Assembly: GCA_015492515.1 (NCBI GenBank)
Contig: WGEZ01000132.1
Span: 1 to 34,012 of the forward strand
DNA length: 34,012 bases
Direction: 5' to 3'
Source: Nitrospirota bacterium
GTDB taxonomy: Bacteria > Nitrospirota > Thermodesulfovibrionia > Thermodesulfovibrionales > JdFR-85
The translations under genes and the position numbers were made by a program. Positions 1 to 6,885 of the stretch are shown here, one piece after another. The notes under the pieces are model-generated. The model was not told the DNA's origin, made no database searches, and saw only the letters and a program-made list of their open reading frames with translations. The first letter of the stretch is position 1; each line of letters starts with the position of its first letter.

Positions 1-1367
1 ATCCCCTCCCTGCCGAACCCGGACATCTTCACCCCTCCGTAGGGCATATGGTCCACCCGGTAGGTGGGCACGTCGTTGATCACCACGCCGCCGACCTCCA
101 GCTCTTCGAAGGCCCTGAAGGCGTTCCCTATATCCGTTGTGAACACCCCGGCCTGGAGTCCGTAGACGGAGTCGTTCACGGCCTTGATCCCCTCCCGGAA
201 GTCCTTTATCCTCTGGACGGTGACCACCGGTGCAAACACCTCCATGCAGGAGACCTTCATCTCCGGGGAGACCTCGGTCAGGATGGTCGGCTCGTAGAAG
301 ACCTCATCCCTTATCCTCCCTCCCGTTACGAGGCGCGCACCCCCCCTCACGGCCTCATCGACCCAGGACCGGACCCTGACGAGGTTCTCCCTGTCGATCA
401 TGGGGCCTATGTCGGTTTCTTCATCCATGGGGTCTCCGAGCCTGAGCCCGGAGGCAGAGGCTGCAAGGGCGTCGAGGAAACCCTCGTACAGCCCTTCATG
501 GACGTACACCCTCTGCAGGGATATGCAGATCTGCCCTGCATAGGAGAAGGCACCCACGGTACACCTCTTCACCGCATATCCGAGCTCTGCAGAGGCATCG
601 ATTATCAGCCCCGCATTCCCGCCGAGTTCAAGGAGGGTCTTCTTCCGGGGCACCCTCGCCTTGAGCCTCCAGCCCACCTCGGCGCTGCCGGTGAAGCTGA
701 AGACCTTCGTCCTTTCATCCTCAAGGAGGCGGCCCGCCACATCGGTACCGGACGGTATCACGCTGAGGACCCCTTCAGGCAGTCCCGCGTCGTAGAGGAT
801 CTCGGCAAGGAGGATGGCTGAAAGGGGGGTCTTCGACGACGGCCTGATGATCACCGTATTGCCCGAGGCTATGGCCGGCGCCACCTTGTGCGCCACGAGG
901 TTCATCGGAAAGTTGAAGGGCGTGATGCCGAAGACCACACCGAGGGGGAACCTCCGCGTCAGCCCCCATCTGCCCACGGAGCGGGCGTTCAGGTCGAGGG
1001 GGATCACCTCTCCACCCATCCTCTTCGCCTCCTCGGAGGCGATCCTGAAGGTGAGGGAGGTCCGCTCCACCTCTGCGACGGAGTCCCTTATCGGTTTACC
1101 GCACTCCACGGTGATCACCCTCGAGAGCGCCTCGACCCGCTCGCTGATCTTCCGGGAGGCTTCAAGGAGTATCTCAGCCCTCGCATACGACGGCAGACGC
1201 CGCAGCCCCTCCCTTGCACCCTCCGCTGCGGCGAGGGCCCTCATCGCCTCATCCACGCCTGCCCTGCAGACCCTGTGGGCCACCTCGCCTGAATAGGGGT
1301 TGACGACGTCTATGAACTCTCCTGTCCTGACGGCCTCACCGCCGATGTTGAGAGGATACGTCTCCAA
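1..1367 (-). CDS. Aldehyde dehydrogenase (NAD(P)-dependent), C-terminus beyond window
   Basis: This gene encodes an aldehyde dehydrogenase superfamily enzyme, which oxidises an aldehyde to an acid with NAD(P)+. The translated minus strand contains the cofactor-fold segment GITPFNFPMNL, the TGSAEVGW loop, the LELGGNAGLI motif with the general-base Glu, and the catalytic-Cys motif AGQICISLQR. The Cys context (GQICIS rather than GQxCxA) resembles the lactaldehyde/GapN-like and succinate-semialdehyde-like branches; the substrate cannot be told. The start is a TTG at 1367-1365 with AGGAGG six bases upstream, 13 bases after the phosphatase stop, so translation within an operon is likely. There is no usable ATG near the N-terminus. 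About 455 residues are visible and the frame runs off the left edge, so the last few dozen residues are missing. It is the last visible gene of the operon that begins at 3316. Confidence 0.93.
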   Translation of the reverse strand, partial: METYPLNIGGEAVRTGEFIDVVNPYSGEVAHRVCRAGVDEAMRALAAAEGAREGLRRLPSYARAEILLEASRKISERVEALSRVITVECGKPIRDSVAEVERTSLTFRIASEEAKRMGGEVIPLDLNARSVGRWGLTRRFPLGVVFGITPFNFPMNLVAHKVAPAIASGNTVIIRPSSKTPLSAILLAEILYDAGLPEGVLSVIPSGTDVAGRLLEDERTKVFSFTGSAEVGWRLKARVPRKKTLLELGGNAGLIIDASAELGYAVKRCTVGAFSYAGQICISLQRVYVHEGLYEGFLDALAASASGLRLGDPMDEETDIGPMIDRENLVRVRSWVDEAVRGGARLVTGGRIRDEVFYEPTILTEVSPEMKVSCMEVFAPVVTVQRIKDFREGIKAVNDSVYGLQAGVFTTDIGNAFRAFEELEVGGVVINDVPTYRVDHMPYGGVKMSGFGREG

Positions 1368-1380
1368 TGCCTTCCTCCTT

Positions 1381-1854
1381 TCACAGCCCGCCGGAGACCA
1401 TCTCCGGCCTCAGCACCCAGTGTACCGACCATACACCCGTGTCGTCCCTCTCCAGACAGACCACCCCTGCGGTCCTGAAGGCGACGGCCCTCCTGCCCGC
1501 CTCCCCGCAGAGCAGCAGGGAGGCCAGCCTCTCGAGGTGGGGCAGGTGCCCCACGAGCATGAGGTCCTCCCTCCGCCCCTGAAGGCGCTCCGCCCAGACG
1601 CCGGGGTCGTCGAGGGGAGAGAGGCCGTCGCTCTCCCGGAGGCCCCTCCCGGGTCTGAGGGCCCCGGAGAGGACCTCCGCCGTCTGCTTCGCCCTGAGCT
1701 TCGTGCTGTGGTGTATCTCGCTCACCCCGACCTTCAGGGCGGCGAGTTGACGGGCCACCTTCCGGATCTCCTGAAGCCCCCTCTCGGAGAGGGGCCTCTC
1801 GGGGTCTTCCTCCTTTGTCTTCGACTCTGCATGCTGGACGAGGTACAGGAGCAC
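1381..1854 (-). CDS. sixA: SixA-type histidine phosphatase
   Basis: This is a 157-residue histidine phosphatase superfamily protein of the SixA type, a family that dephosphorylates phosphohistidine, for example on HPt domains. Near the N-terminus it reads LYLVQHAES, where the phospho-accepting His follows Gln instead of the Arg of the RHG motif. EEDPERPLSERG follows, and the second catalytic His is in LVGHLPHLERL. QH in place of RH is seen in SixA-like proteins of several anaerobic lineages (recalled, not checked). I chose the GTG at 1854 because AGGGAGG lies five to six bases upstream and the conserved fold begins at once. The open frame extends further upstream but only as an overlap of the cytochrome gene, whose stop is 14 bases before. 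The receiver gene in the same operon makes a phosphorelay role plausible but unproven. Confidence 0.84.
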   Translation of the reverse strand: MLLYLVQHAESKTKEEDPERPLSERGLQEIRKVARQLAALKVGVSEIHHSTKLRAKQTAEVLSGALRPGRGLRESDGLSPLDDPGVWAERLQGRREDLMLVGHLPHLERLASLLLCGEAGRRAVAFRTAGVVCLERDDTGVWSVHWVLRPEMVSGGL

Positions 1855-1868
1855 GGCGTCCTCCCTGG

Positions 1869-2159
1869 CTAACTCTTCAGATAATCTATCAACGCCTGGA
1901 TCTCCCTGTCGGAGAGATGTCCGAAGTTGGGCATCTTCGAGTTCGGGTTGTTGACCGTGGAGTCCTTCAGCTGCTGCCTTATCCACTCATCGCTCCTCCG
2001 CTTCTTCACCTCTGTCAGGTCAGGGCCGATGCTGCCGCCCTTCCCTTTGAACCTGTGACAGTTTATACAGCCCTTCTTGCTGAAGAGCGATGCACCGTCC
2101 ACGGCGCACCCCGCGGTGAACACCAGCAGTAACAGGACCGCCGCCCCTCTCAAGCACAT
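1869..2159 (-). CDS. Small c-type cytochrome lipoprotein
   Basis: This encodes a 96-residue monohaem cytochrome c. An N-terminal hydrophobic signal ends in the lipobox FTAGC, so the mature protein is probably lipid-anchored and extracytoplasmic. The haem-binding motif is CINCH, at about residues 37-41, and the likely axial Met is in SKMPNF. The C-terminal helix DREIQALIDYLKS is typical of class I cytochromes. The start ATG at 2159 has AGGAGG six bases upstream. The gene lies 34 bases after the receiver gene and 14 bases before the phosphatase. It is probably an electron carrier or redox sensor subunit; the partner is unknown. Confidence 0.9.
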   Translation of the reverse strand: MCLRGAAVLLLLVFTAGCAVDGASLFSKKGCINCHRFKGKGGSIGPDLTEVKKRRSDEWIRQQLKDSTVNNPNSKMPNFGHLSDREIQALIDYLKS

Positions 2160-2193
2160 GACACACCTCCTGATCTTCCTTGTTTCAACAGGG

Positions 2194-2643
2194 CTATGGA
2201 GGCCCACCCGCCGTTGCTGAGGACCCCCCTCTGCCCAGATGAAGCTCCACGCGCCTCGCCCTTTCAGGGGCGGTCTTCTGGAGATGACCAAGGATCGATT
2301 CAACCACATCCGCACACCTGAAGGGCTTGACCAGATAACCCTGGATACCGAGCTCCCTGAACCCCTTGAAGTCATCCCCCGGGGACATGAAGGTGGCCAC
2401 GATGACCGGGGTGGAGACGTCCCCGATCTCCCGGCGTATCTCCTTCAGCACCGCATAACCGTTCTTTTCGGGGATCATGAAGTCCAGGATGATGATCTCC
2501 GGCTGCCAGGAGGCGTAGACCTTCAGGGCGTCCCTGCCGTTGTCGACAAAGCGTTTGATGAAGAGATCGTCGTCGAGTCCGTGGTCGTAGAGCTTCTGGA
2601 TATACCTGTTGTCCTCGGCTATCAGGACCCTGATCCTCTCCAC
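2194..2643 (-). CDS. Stand-alone response regulator receiver (CheY-like)
   Basis: This is a 149-residue single receiver domain without a DNA-binding or enzymatic output domain. The acidic pair is in VLIAEDN, the phosphoacceptor Asp is at about residue 54 in IIILDFMIPEKNG, and the conserved Lys is in YLVKPF. After the receiver fold comes a short basic and glycine-rich tail, which is not a recognised output. The start is taken as the GTG at 2643, preceded by AGGAGGGGG. Another GTG two codons upstream (2649) is possible but sits too close to that site. No histidine kinase is encoded nearby, so the cognate kinase must lie elsewhere. Confidence 0.9.
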   Translation of the reverse strand: MERIRVLIAEDNRYIQKLYDHGLDDDLFIKRFVDNGRDALKVYASWQPEIIILDFMIPEKNGYAVLKEIRREIGDVSTPVIVATFMSPGDDFKGFRELGIQGYLVKPFRCADVVESILGHLQKTAPERARRVELHLGRGGSSATAGGPP

Positions 2644-2662
2644 TGACACCCCCTCCTCCCTC

Positions 2663-2890
2663 TCAGACCTTGGAGAACTCACGTTCGGCCTTCTTCCTGA
2701 TCATCTCCAGCTCCGCCTGGAGCTGATCTATCTCCCGATGGAGCTCCTCGAGGCTGACACAGAGGGGTGTTATCAGTATGAGGCCCCGTTCGTCGGTGTG
2801 GTAGTTCTTCACATATACATGCGCCCCCGGGGTGAAGGGTTGATCCCCCTCACCGTGTCTGATGACGTCGAGGTCGAGCGTGTACGTCAT
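2663..2890 (-). CDS. Hypothetical 75-residue protein with C-terminal coiled coil
   Basis: I do not recognise this gene. The 75-residue product starts with a beta-rich segment that includes GAHVYVKNYHTDERGLI. It ends in a charged heptad-like helix containing SLEELHREIDQLQAELEMI, which should form a coiled coil. There is no signal peptide or membrane segment. The case for a real gene is a strong AGGAGGGTGAG site directly before the ATG, tight spacing on both sides (21 bases after the cupin stop, 19 before the receiver start) and a protein-like composition. The function is unknown; dimerisation or partner binding through the helix is the only inference I would make. Confidence 0.78.
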   Translation of the reverse strand: MTYTLDLDVIRHGEGDQPFTPGAHVYVKNYHTDERGLILITPLCVSLEELHREIDQLQAELEMIRKKAEREFSKV

Positions 2891-2911
2891 CTCACCCTCC
2901 TCTGTATTGAT

Positions 2912-3316
2912 CTATCCCTCCTCTATCCCGAAATAGGTGAGTACCAGCGTATCAGGACCTGGGTTGACGATCTCGTGGACCTCTCCGGGCCGGACCGCCA
3001 CGCAGGTGCCGGGCGCCAGGTGATGCCTCTCACCGGCCGCCACTATCTCGCCGGAGCCGGCCTCCACGAGGAAGATCTCGTACATATCGTCATGGGAGTG
3101 TGCCGAGGCCCTCTGACCGGGCCGGAAATAGGCCTGGGAGAAGCCCCTCAGGCGGGGGACCTCACCCGGCCCGAGCATCACCTTCTTCTTGATCTCCGGA
3201 TCATGGGAGACCCCCTCTTCCTTGATGAGACCGAGGCGCACTATCTTCACAGGCCCCTCCTCGCTCCGGTGTCGTTCCTCATAGAAATTAAACCATTCCA
3301 GGCCCTCAATTGGCAA
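2912..3316 (-). CDS. Cupin-domain protein
   Basis: This 134-residue protein is a single-domain cupin. The first metal-binding motif is in SAHSHDDMYEIFLVEAGSGE (His, His, Glu). The second is in RPGEVHEIVN (His). Before the fold is a segment KIVRLGLIKEEG whose role is unclear. The fold could bind a metal and a small ligand or act as an isomerase or dioxygenase; nothing picks out a substrate. The only in-frame early start is TTG at 3316 with a weak upstream AGGT, so the start is uncertain. It is the first gene of the minus-strand run of six, and an AT-rich -10-like element lies about 30 bases upstream. Confidence 0.82.
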   Translation of the reverse strand: MPIEGLEWFNFYEERHRSEEGPVKIVRLGLIKEEGVSHDPEIKKKVMLGPGEVPRLRGFSQAYFRPGQRASAHSHDDMYEIFLVEAGSGEIVAAGERHHLAPGTCVAVRPGEVHEIVNPGPDTLVLTYFGIEEG

Positions 3317-3344
3317 CCCCTTGACCTACGGGATCGGAAGGATG

Positions 3345-3355
3345 TGCTATAATAG
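3345..3355 (+). promoter_or_regulatory. Extended -10 promoter, possibly bidirectional
   Basis: TGCTATAAT at 3345-3353 is a near-perfect extended -10 element pointing into gspA. No good -35 lies at 16-18 bases, which is usual for extended -10 promoters. On the other strand the overlapping bases 3350-3355 read TATTAT, a plausible -10 for the cupin-led operon. One AT-rich patch may therefore serve both divergent operons. Confidence 0.72.
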
Positions 3356-3417
3356 AGCGGCTTGAGGCCGGATGCCCTCCGGGGCATCCCGTGGAGACCT
3401 TATCCCTTTGGACGTCT

Positions 3418-5010
3418 ATGTACCTGGAACACTTCGCCCTTAAGGAGATGCCCTTCACGCTCGCTCCCGACCCTCGCTATCTCTATATGAGCGAAGGACA
3501 TCGGGAGGCGCTGGCCCATCTCCTGTACGGCATAAAGAGCAACGGCTGTTTCGTGCTCCTCACCGGCGAGGTGGGCACGGGGAAGACGACCCTCTGCCGT
3601 TGTCTCCTCGATCAGGTGCCCGATGACGTCGAGATCGCCTTCATCCTCAACCCGAGACTCACCGTCCAGGAGCTCCTTGCCGTCATCTGCGACGAGCTCG
3701 GCATCCGTTACAGGAAGGGCACCAGGAGCACCAAGGTCCTGGTGGACCACATCTACGCCTACCTCCTCGACGCATACTCGAAGGGGCGTAAGACGGTCCT
3801 CGTCATCGAGGAGGCGCAGAACCTCAGCCCCGACGTGCTTGAGCAGATCCGGCTCCTCACCAACCTGGAGACGGAGAAGGAGAAGCTCCTCCAGATCATC
3901 CTGATCGGACAACCGGAGCTGCGGGAGATGCTCTCCAGGGCCGAGTTCCGCCAGATCTCACAGAGGATCACCGCCCGTTACCACCTCGGCCCGCTCTCGG
4001 AAGAGGACGTCCCGGCCTACATAAGCCACCGACTCTCCGTGGCGGGGGCGCGGAGCCGGCTCTTCCCCCCCTCGACGTTCGGCACCATCTACAGGCTGAC
4101 CGGCGGGGTCCCCCGGCTCGTCAACCTCCTCTGTGACCGGGCCCTCCTCGGTGCCTACGCAGAGGGGAGGGACCGCGTCGAGATGTCGACCCTCATGAAG
4201 GCTGCACAGGAGGTGTTCGGCCTGGAGCGACCGGGGAGGAGCCCCTTCCTGGCCGCGGCCGCCGTGGTGCTGATGATCGCTGCGGTGTTATCGGCGCTCT
4301 ATCTCAGTCAGCGATGGTCTTCAAGCCCTCCGGACCACCGGACGGCACCTCAGGAGGAGGGGGTTGCGGAGGCGGGGCTGGAGAGATCAGCCACCCTCTC
4401 CTGGCCCGGAGCGAGGGAGGCCTCAAGCAGCAGGGAGACGGCCTATCAGGCGCTCTTCAAGGAGTGGGGCGCCCTCTTCGACCCCGGGCTCGAGGGCACC
4501 GCCTGCCAGCAGGCCGCGGCCCAGGGGCTGGGCTGCCTCCATAAACGGGGGGACTTCAGCACCCTCAGGCAGCTCAACAGGCCCGCGGTGATGAGGATGA
4601 GGGCTCCTGACGGTTCGGAGTTCTACGCCACGCTGACGAAGCTGAAGGGGCAGAGGGCCAGATTCGTCGTCGGGACAGGGTCAAGGGAGGTCTCCCTCCA
4701 GGAGATAGCGGACCGCTGGACCGGCGACTATACGATCCTCTGGCGGATGCCCCCGTCCTACGTGAGGGAGATAAGGCCCGGAGACGAAGGACCGATGGTC
4801 GAGTGGCTGAGCAGCCGGCTCGCCGCCGCGCAGGTCGATATCCCGGTGACCAGGGTCTTCGACGCCGCGCTGCTGAAAGAGGTCAAACGGTTCCAGATCT
4901 CCGAGGGGCTGATGCCCGACGGGATCGTGGGACCGAATACGATAATCCATCTGAACACCGCGGCGGGAGCCGATGTGCCGCTCCTGATCGACGAGGAAGA
5001 CGGAGGATAG
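3418..5010 (+). CDS. gspA: GspA/ExeA-family AAA ATPase with peptidoglycan-binding domain
   Basis: This 530-residue protein is the GspA/ExeA type. In type II secretion systems these inner-membrane ATPases work with GspB to help the secretin pass or assemble across peptidoglycan. The N-terminus MYLEHFALKEMPFTLAPDPR is typical of the family. Walker A is GEVGTGKT at about residues 50-57, Walker B is TVLVIEEAQNL near 126, and one membrane helix lies near residues 277-296. A periplasmic C-terminal peptidoglycan-binding repeat ends in GLMPDGIVGPNT. ATG 3418 matches the family N-terminus; a GTG at 3391 would add nine atypical residues, and neither start has a strong ribosome site. gspB follows two bases after the stop. 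No other type II secretion genes are in the window, so the pair is detached from its core machinery or used for another envelope task. Confidence 0.93.
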   Translation: MYLEHFALKEMPFTLAPDPRYLYMSEGHREALAHLLYGIKSNGCFVLLTGEVGTGKTTLCRCLLDQVPDDVEIAFILNPRLTVQELLAVICDELGIRYRKGTRSTKVLVDHIYAYLLDAYSKGRKTVLVIEEAQNLSPDVLEQIRLLTNLETEKEKLLQIILIGQPELREMLSRAEFRQISQRITARYHLGPLSEEDVPAYISHRLSVAGARSRLFPPSTFGTIYRLTGGVPRLVNLLCDRALLGAYAEGRDRVEMSTLMKAAQEVFGLERPGRSPFLAAAAVVLMIAAVLSALYLSQRWSSSPPDHRTAPQEEGVAEAGLERSATLSWPGAREASSSRETAYQALFKEWGALFDPGLEGTACQQAAAQGLGCLHKRGDFSTLRQLNRPAVMRMRAPDGSEFYATLTKLKGQRARFVVGTGSREVSLQEIADRWTGDYTILWRMPPSYVREIRPGDEGPMVEWLSSRLAAAQVDIPVTRVFDAALLKEVKRFQISEGLMPDGIVGPNTIIHLNTAAGADVPLLIDEEDGG

Positions 5011-5012
5011 GG

Positions 5013-5765
5013 ATGTCGTATATCCTCGAGGCCCTCAAGAAGTCGGAGAAGGAACGGAGAAGGGGGAAGGTCCCGGACCTCCTGACCGAAACGGAACCCC
5101 CTGGAGCGGGACCGAGGCGGCGCCGGGTCCTGCCCTATCTCATACTGGCGGCCCTCCTGCTCAACGCCGCCGTACTGATGCTCTGGCTGAAGCCCTGGCA
5201 GCCCGGAAAGGAGAACGGACAACCTCAAGGGGAGGTTCGTGAGGCCGAAGGAGGACCCGTAACTGCACCCTCAGGCAGCGATGCGCCCCCTCCAGGCGAG
5301 AGCATACCCATCCCGGTGCCCCCCTCACCACCTGAAGGGACGATGGAGGCAGGGACCTCACCTGAGGCACCGCCTCCAGAAGGGGGGCTCCAGATGGATG
5401 AGGCCGTGAAGCCGAAAGGACCGGTGCCTGCAGACCCGCAGCAGGATGACGGGGGCACACCAGGGGGGGAAGGCCGCGGAGCTGCAGCGCCCCGGCCTCC
5501 GACGGCGGCGGGTCCGGATGCTCCACAGCCCGGCGGGCCATTCGGTGTGAACGAGCTCCCACATGCCCTCAGACAGTCCCTGCCGGACATGACGAGGGTG
5601 GCCCACGTCTACTCGGAGCAGCGGAACGAAAGGAAGCTCATCCTGCAGGGCCGGGTCATCCGTGAAGGCGGCTATATCACGGACGAAATCCGGCTCGAGG
5701 AGATCACTCCCGACGGCGTCATAATCAGGTACAGGGAGAAGGCGTACCGCCTCCGGCTCTTCTGA
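5013..5765 (+). CDS. gspB: GspB-family general secretion protein B
   Basis: This 250-residue protein is the partner of the upstream GspA. It begins with the family signature MSYILEALKKSEKERRRG and continues with one membrane helix (LPYLILAALLLNAAVLMLWL, about residues 34-53). A long proline-, glycine- and glutamate-rich periplasmic linker follows. The conserved C-terminal GspB domain begins near LRQSLPDMTRVAHVYSE and ends EKAYRLRLF at the stop. The ATG is two bases after the gspA stop with GGAGG just upstream, inside the end of gspA, so the two are very likely co-translated. GspA-GspB pairs are known to form an inner-membrane complex that reaches peptidoglycan. Confidence 0.92.
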   Translation: MSYILEALKKSEKERRRGKVPDLLTETEPPGAGPRRRRVLPYLILAALLLNAAVLMLWLKPWQPGKENGQPQGEVREAEGGPVTAPSGSDAPPPGESIPIPVPPSPPEGTMEAGTSPEAPPPEGGLQMDEAVKPKGPVPADPQQDDGGTPGGEGRGAAAPRPPTAAGPDAPQPGGPFGVNELPHALRQSLPDMTRVAHVYSEQRNERKLILQGRVIREGGYITDEIRLEEITPDGVIIRYREKAYRLRLF

Positions 5766-5778
5766 GCGACCGGAAGCG

Positions 5779-6231
5779 TCACCCCTGTATGTTCACCGCA
5801 TCCAACCGATCGAGGGCGACCAGTCTCCTCCCCTCTCCGATCCTCTCCCTGCACTCATCAATCCACCTGTTTATATCCTTCACCTTGAAGGGCTTCTTTA
5901 TAATACTGCAGCCCAGCCCCTGGGCCTTCTTCACATCCCGCATCGTCAGCTCCGAGGATATCACCGCCGTGCACCCGGCCATCCCCCTGCAGCCCTTCTT
6001 CATCCGGTCTTCGATGAACTCCAGACCCGTCATCCCCGGCATATAATGGTCGGTGATCAGGATGTCCGCACAGACGTGATCCTCGGGGCACGGACACGTC
6101 CCGTCCAGGATCTCGATGAGTGGAAGCGGCCCCGGAAAGGACCGCACCTCGTAGCCACGCTTCTGCAGGATTATGGTGAGCAGGGAACGTATCCTCTCAT
6201 CGTCTTCGATAACCACCGCTCTTGTCCTCAT
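5779..6231 (-). CDS. Response regulator receiver with cysteine-rich insertion
   Basis: This is a 150-residue single receiver domain. It has the acidic pair in VVIEDDERI, the phosphoacceptor Asp61 in ILITDHYMPGMTG and the conserved Lys in IIKKPFKVKD. Just before the phosphoacceptor strand is an insertion, DGTCPCPEDHVCAD, with three cysteines. Three more cysteines follow (GCRGMAGC and LGCS), which is unusual for a cytoplasmic CheY-like protein and could support metal or redox sensing; that is inference. There is no output domain. The start ATG has GGGGGAGG three bases upstream. It converges with gspB, leaving 13 bases between the stops. Confidence 0.9.
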   Translation of the reverse strand: MRTRAVVIEDDERIRSLLTIILQKRGYEVRSFPGPLPLIEILDGTCPCPEDHVCADILITDHYMPGMTGLEFIEDRMKKGCRGMAGCTAVISSELTMRDVKKAQGLGCSIIKKPFKVKDINRWIDECRERIGEGRRLVALDRLDAVNIQG

Positions 6232-6318
6232 AACCTCCCCCTTGAAGAAAAGAATTATTGTATATCACTGCAAGCACCGCTCCCCGGTCCGCGGCAGGGT
6301 CGGCCCCGGGTGCCCGCT

Positions 6319-6837
6319 TCAAGGACGTCCGGCCGCCTCGCAGCCGAGCATATCCAGATGCCTCACGTCCTCGACCCGCTCTATCCCGCCGTCCTTCCTC
6401 CGGTAGATCACCCGCTCGATCTGGGCGTTGACGATCATCCTCCGGCAGAGCAGACACGGACGGGACTCTGCATATGCACCCCCCTCCTCAAAGCCTGCTA
6501 TATAGATGGTAGCCCCCTTCATCCTCTCCGGCGGGGCATTGACGATCGCGTTCTGCTCCGCATGGACCGCCACACAGAGCTCGTACCGCTCACCTGAAGG
6601 GACGTTCAGCTCCTTCCTCCTGCACACCCCTCTCTCTATACAGTTCGCCGCCCCCCTCGGTGAGCCGTTGTAACCGGTGCTCACGATCACCCTGTCCTTG
6701 ACGATGACGGCACCGTAACGCCGCCTGAGACAGGTCGACCTCGAGGAGACGACCCTCGCTATCTCGAGGAAGTACTCATCCCAGGACGGCCGCCGCCGCG
6801 GGCCGCCGCCTCCGTTGCCACCGTCACCCCTCTCCAT
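6319..6837 (-). CDS. comEB: Deoxycytidylate (dCMP) deaminase family protein
   Basis: This 172-residue zinc-dependent deaminase probably converts dCMP to dUMP, the route to dTMP. The catalytic motif HAEQNAI supplies the zinc-binding His and proton-shuttling Glu, and PCLLC supplies the two zinc Cys. The family N-terminal block WDEYFLEIARVVSSRSTC and the nucleotide-binding loop GYNGSPRGAANC are present. A short Gly-rich leader (GDGGNGGGG) precedes the domain. I chose ATG 6837 because AGGGAGGTGAGGGGC lies directly upstream; another ATG eight codons earlier lacks a site. It follows the B12-dependent ribonucleotide reductase on the same strand, so both supply deoxynucleotides. A TATAAA at 6862-6867 could also drive it alone. 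Confidence 0.9.
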   Translation of the reverse strand: MERGDGGNGGGGPRRRPSWDEYFLEIARVVSSRSTCLRRRYGAVIVKDRVIVSTGYNGSPRGAANCIERGVCRRKELNVPSGERYELCVAVHAEQNAIVNAPPERMKGATIYIAGFEEGGAYAESRPCLLCRRMIVNAQIERVIYRRKDGGIERVEDVRHLDMLGCEAAGRP

Positions 6838-6885
6838 GCCCCTCACCTCCCTTCGCCTCATTTTATACCCGGGGCTACGGCCTGA

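Noticed and set aside
48-1872. Several plus-strand open frames of 130-257 residues
   Set aside because: They are antisense to the aldehyde dehydrogenase and phosphatase, lack family motifs and have the Pro/His/Gly-rich composition of shadow frames in GC-rich DNA.
3321-3353. TTGACC as a -35 for the TATAAT at 3348
   Set aside because: The spacing is 21 bases, too long for sigma70. The extended -10 explains the promoter better.
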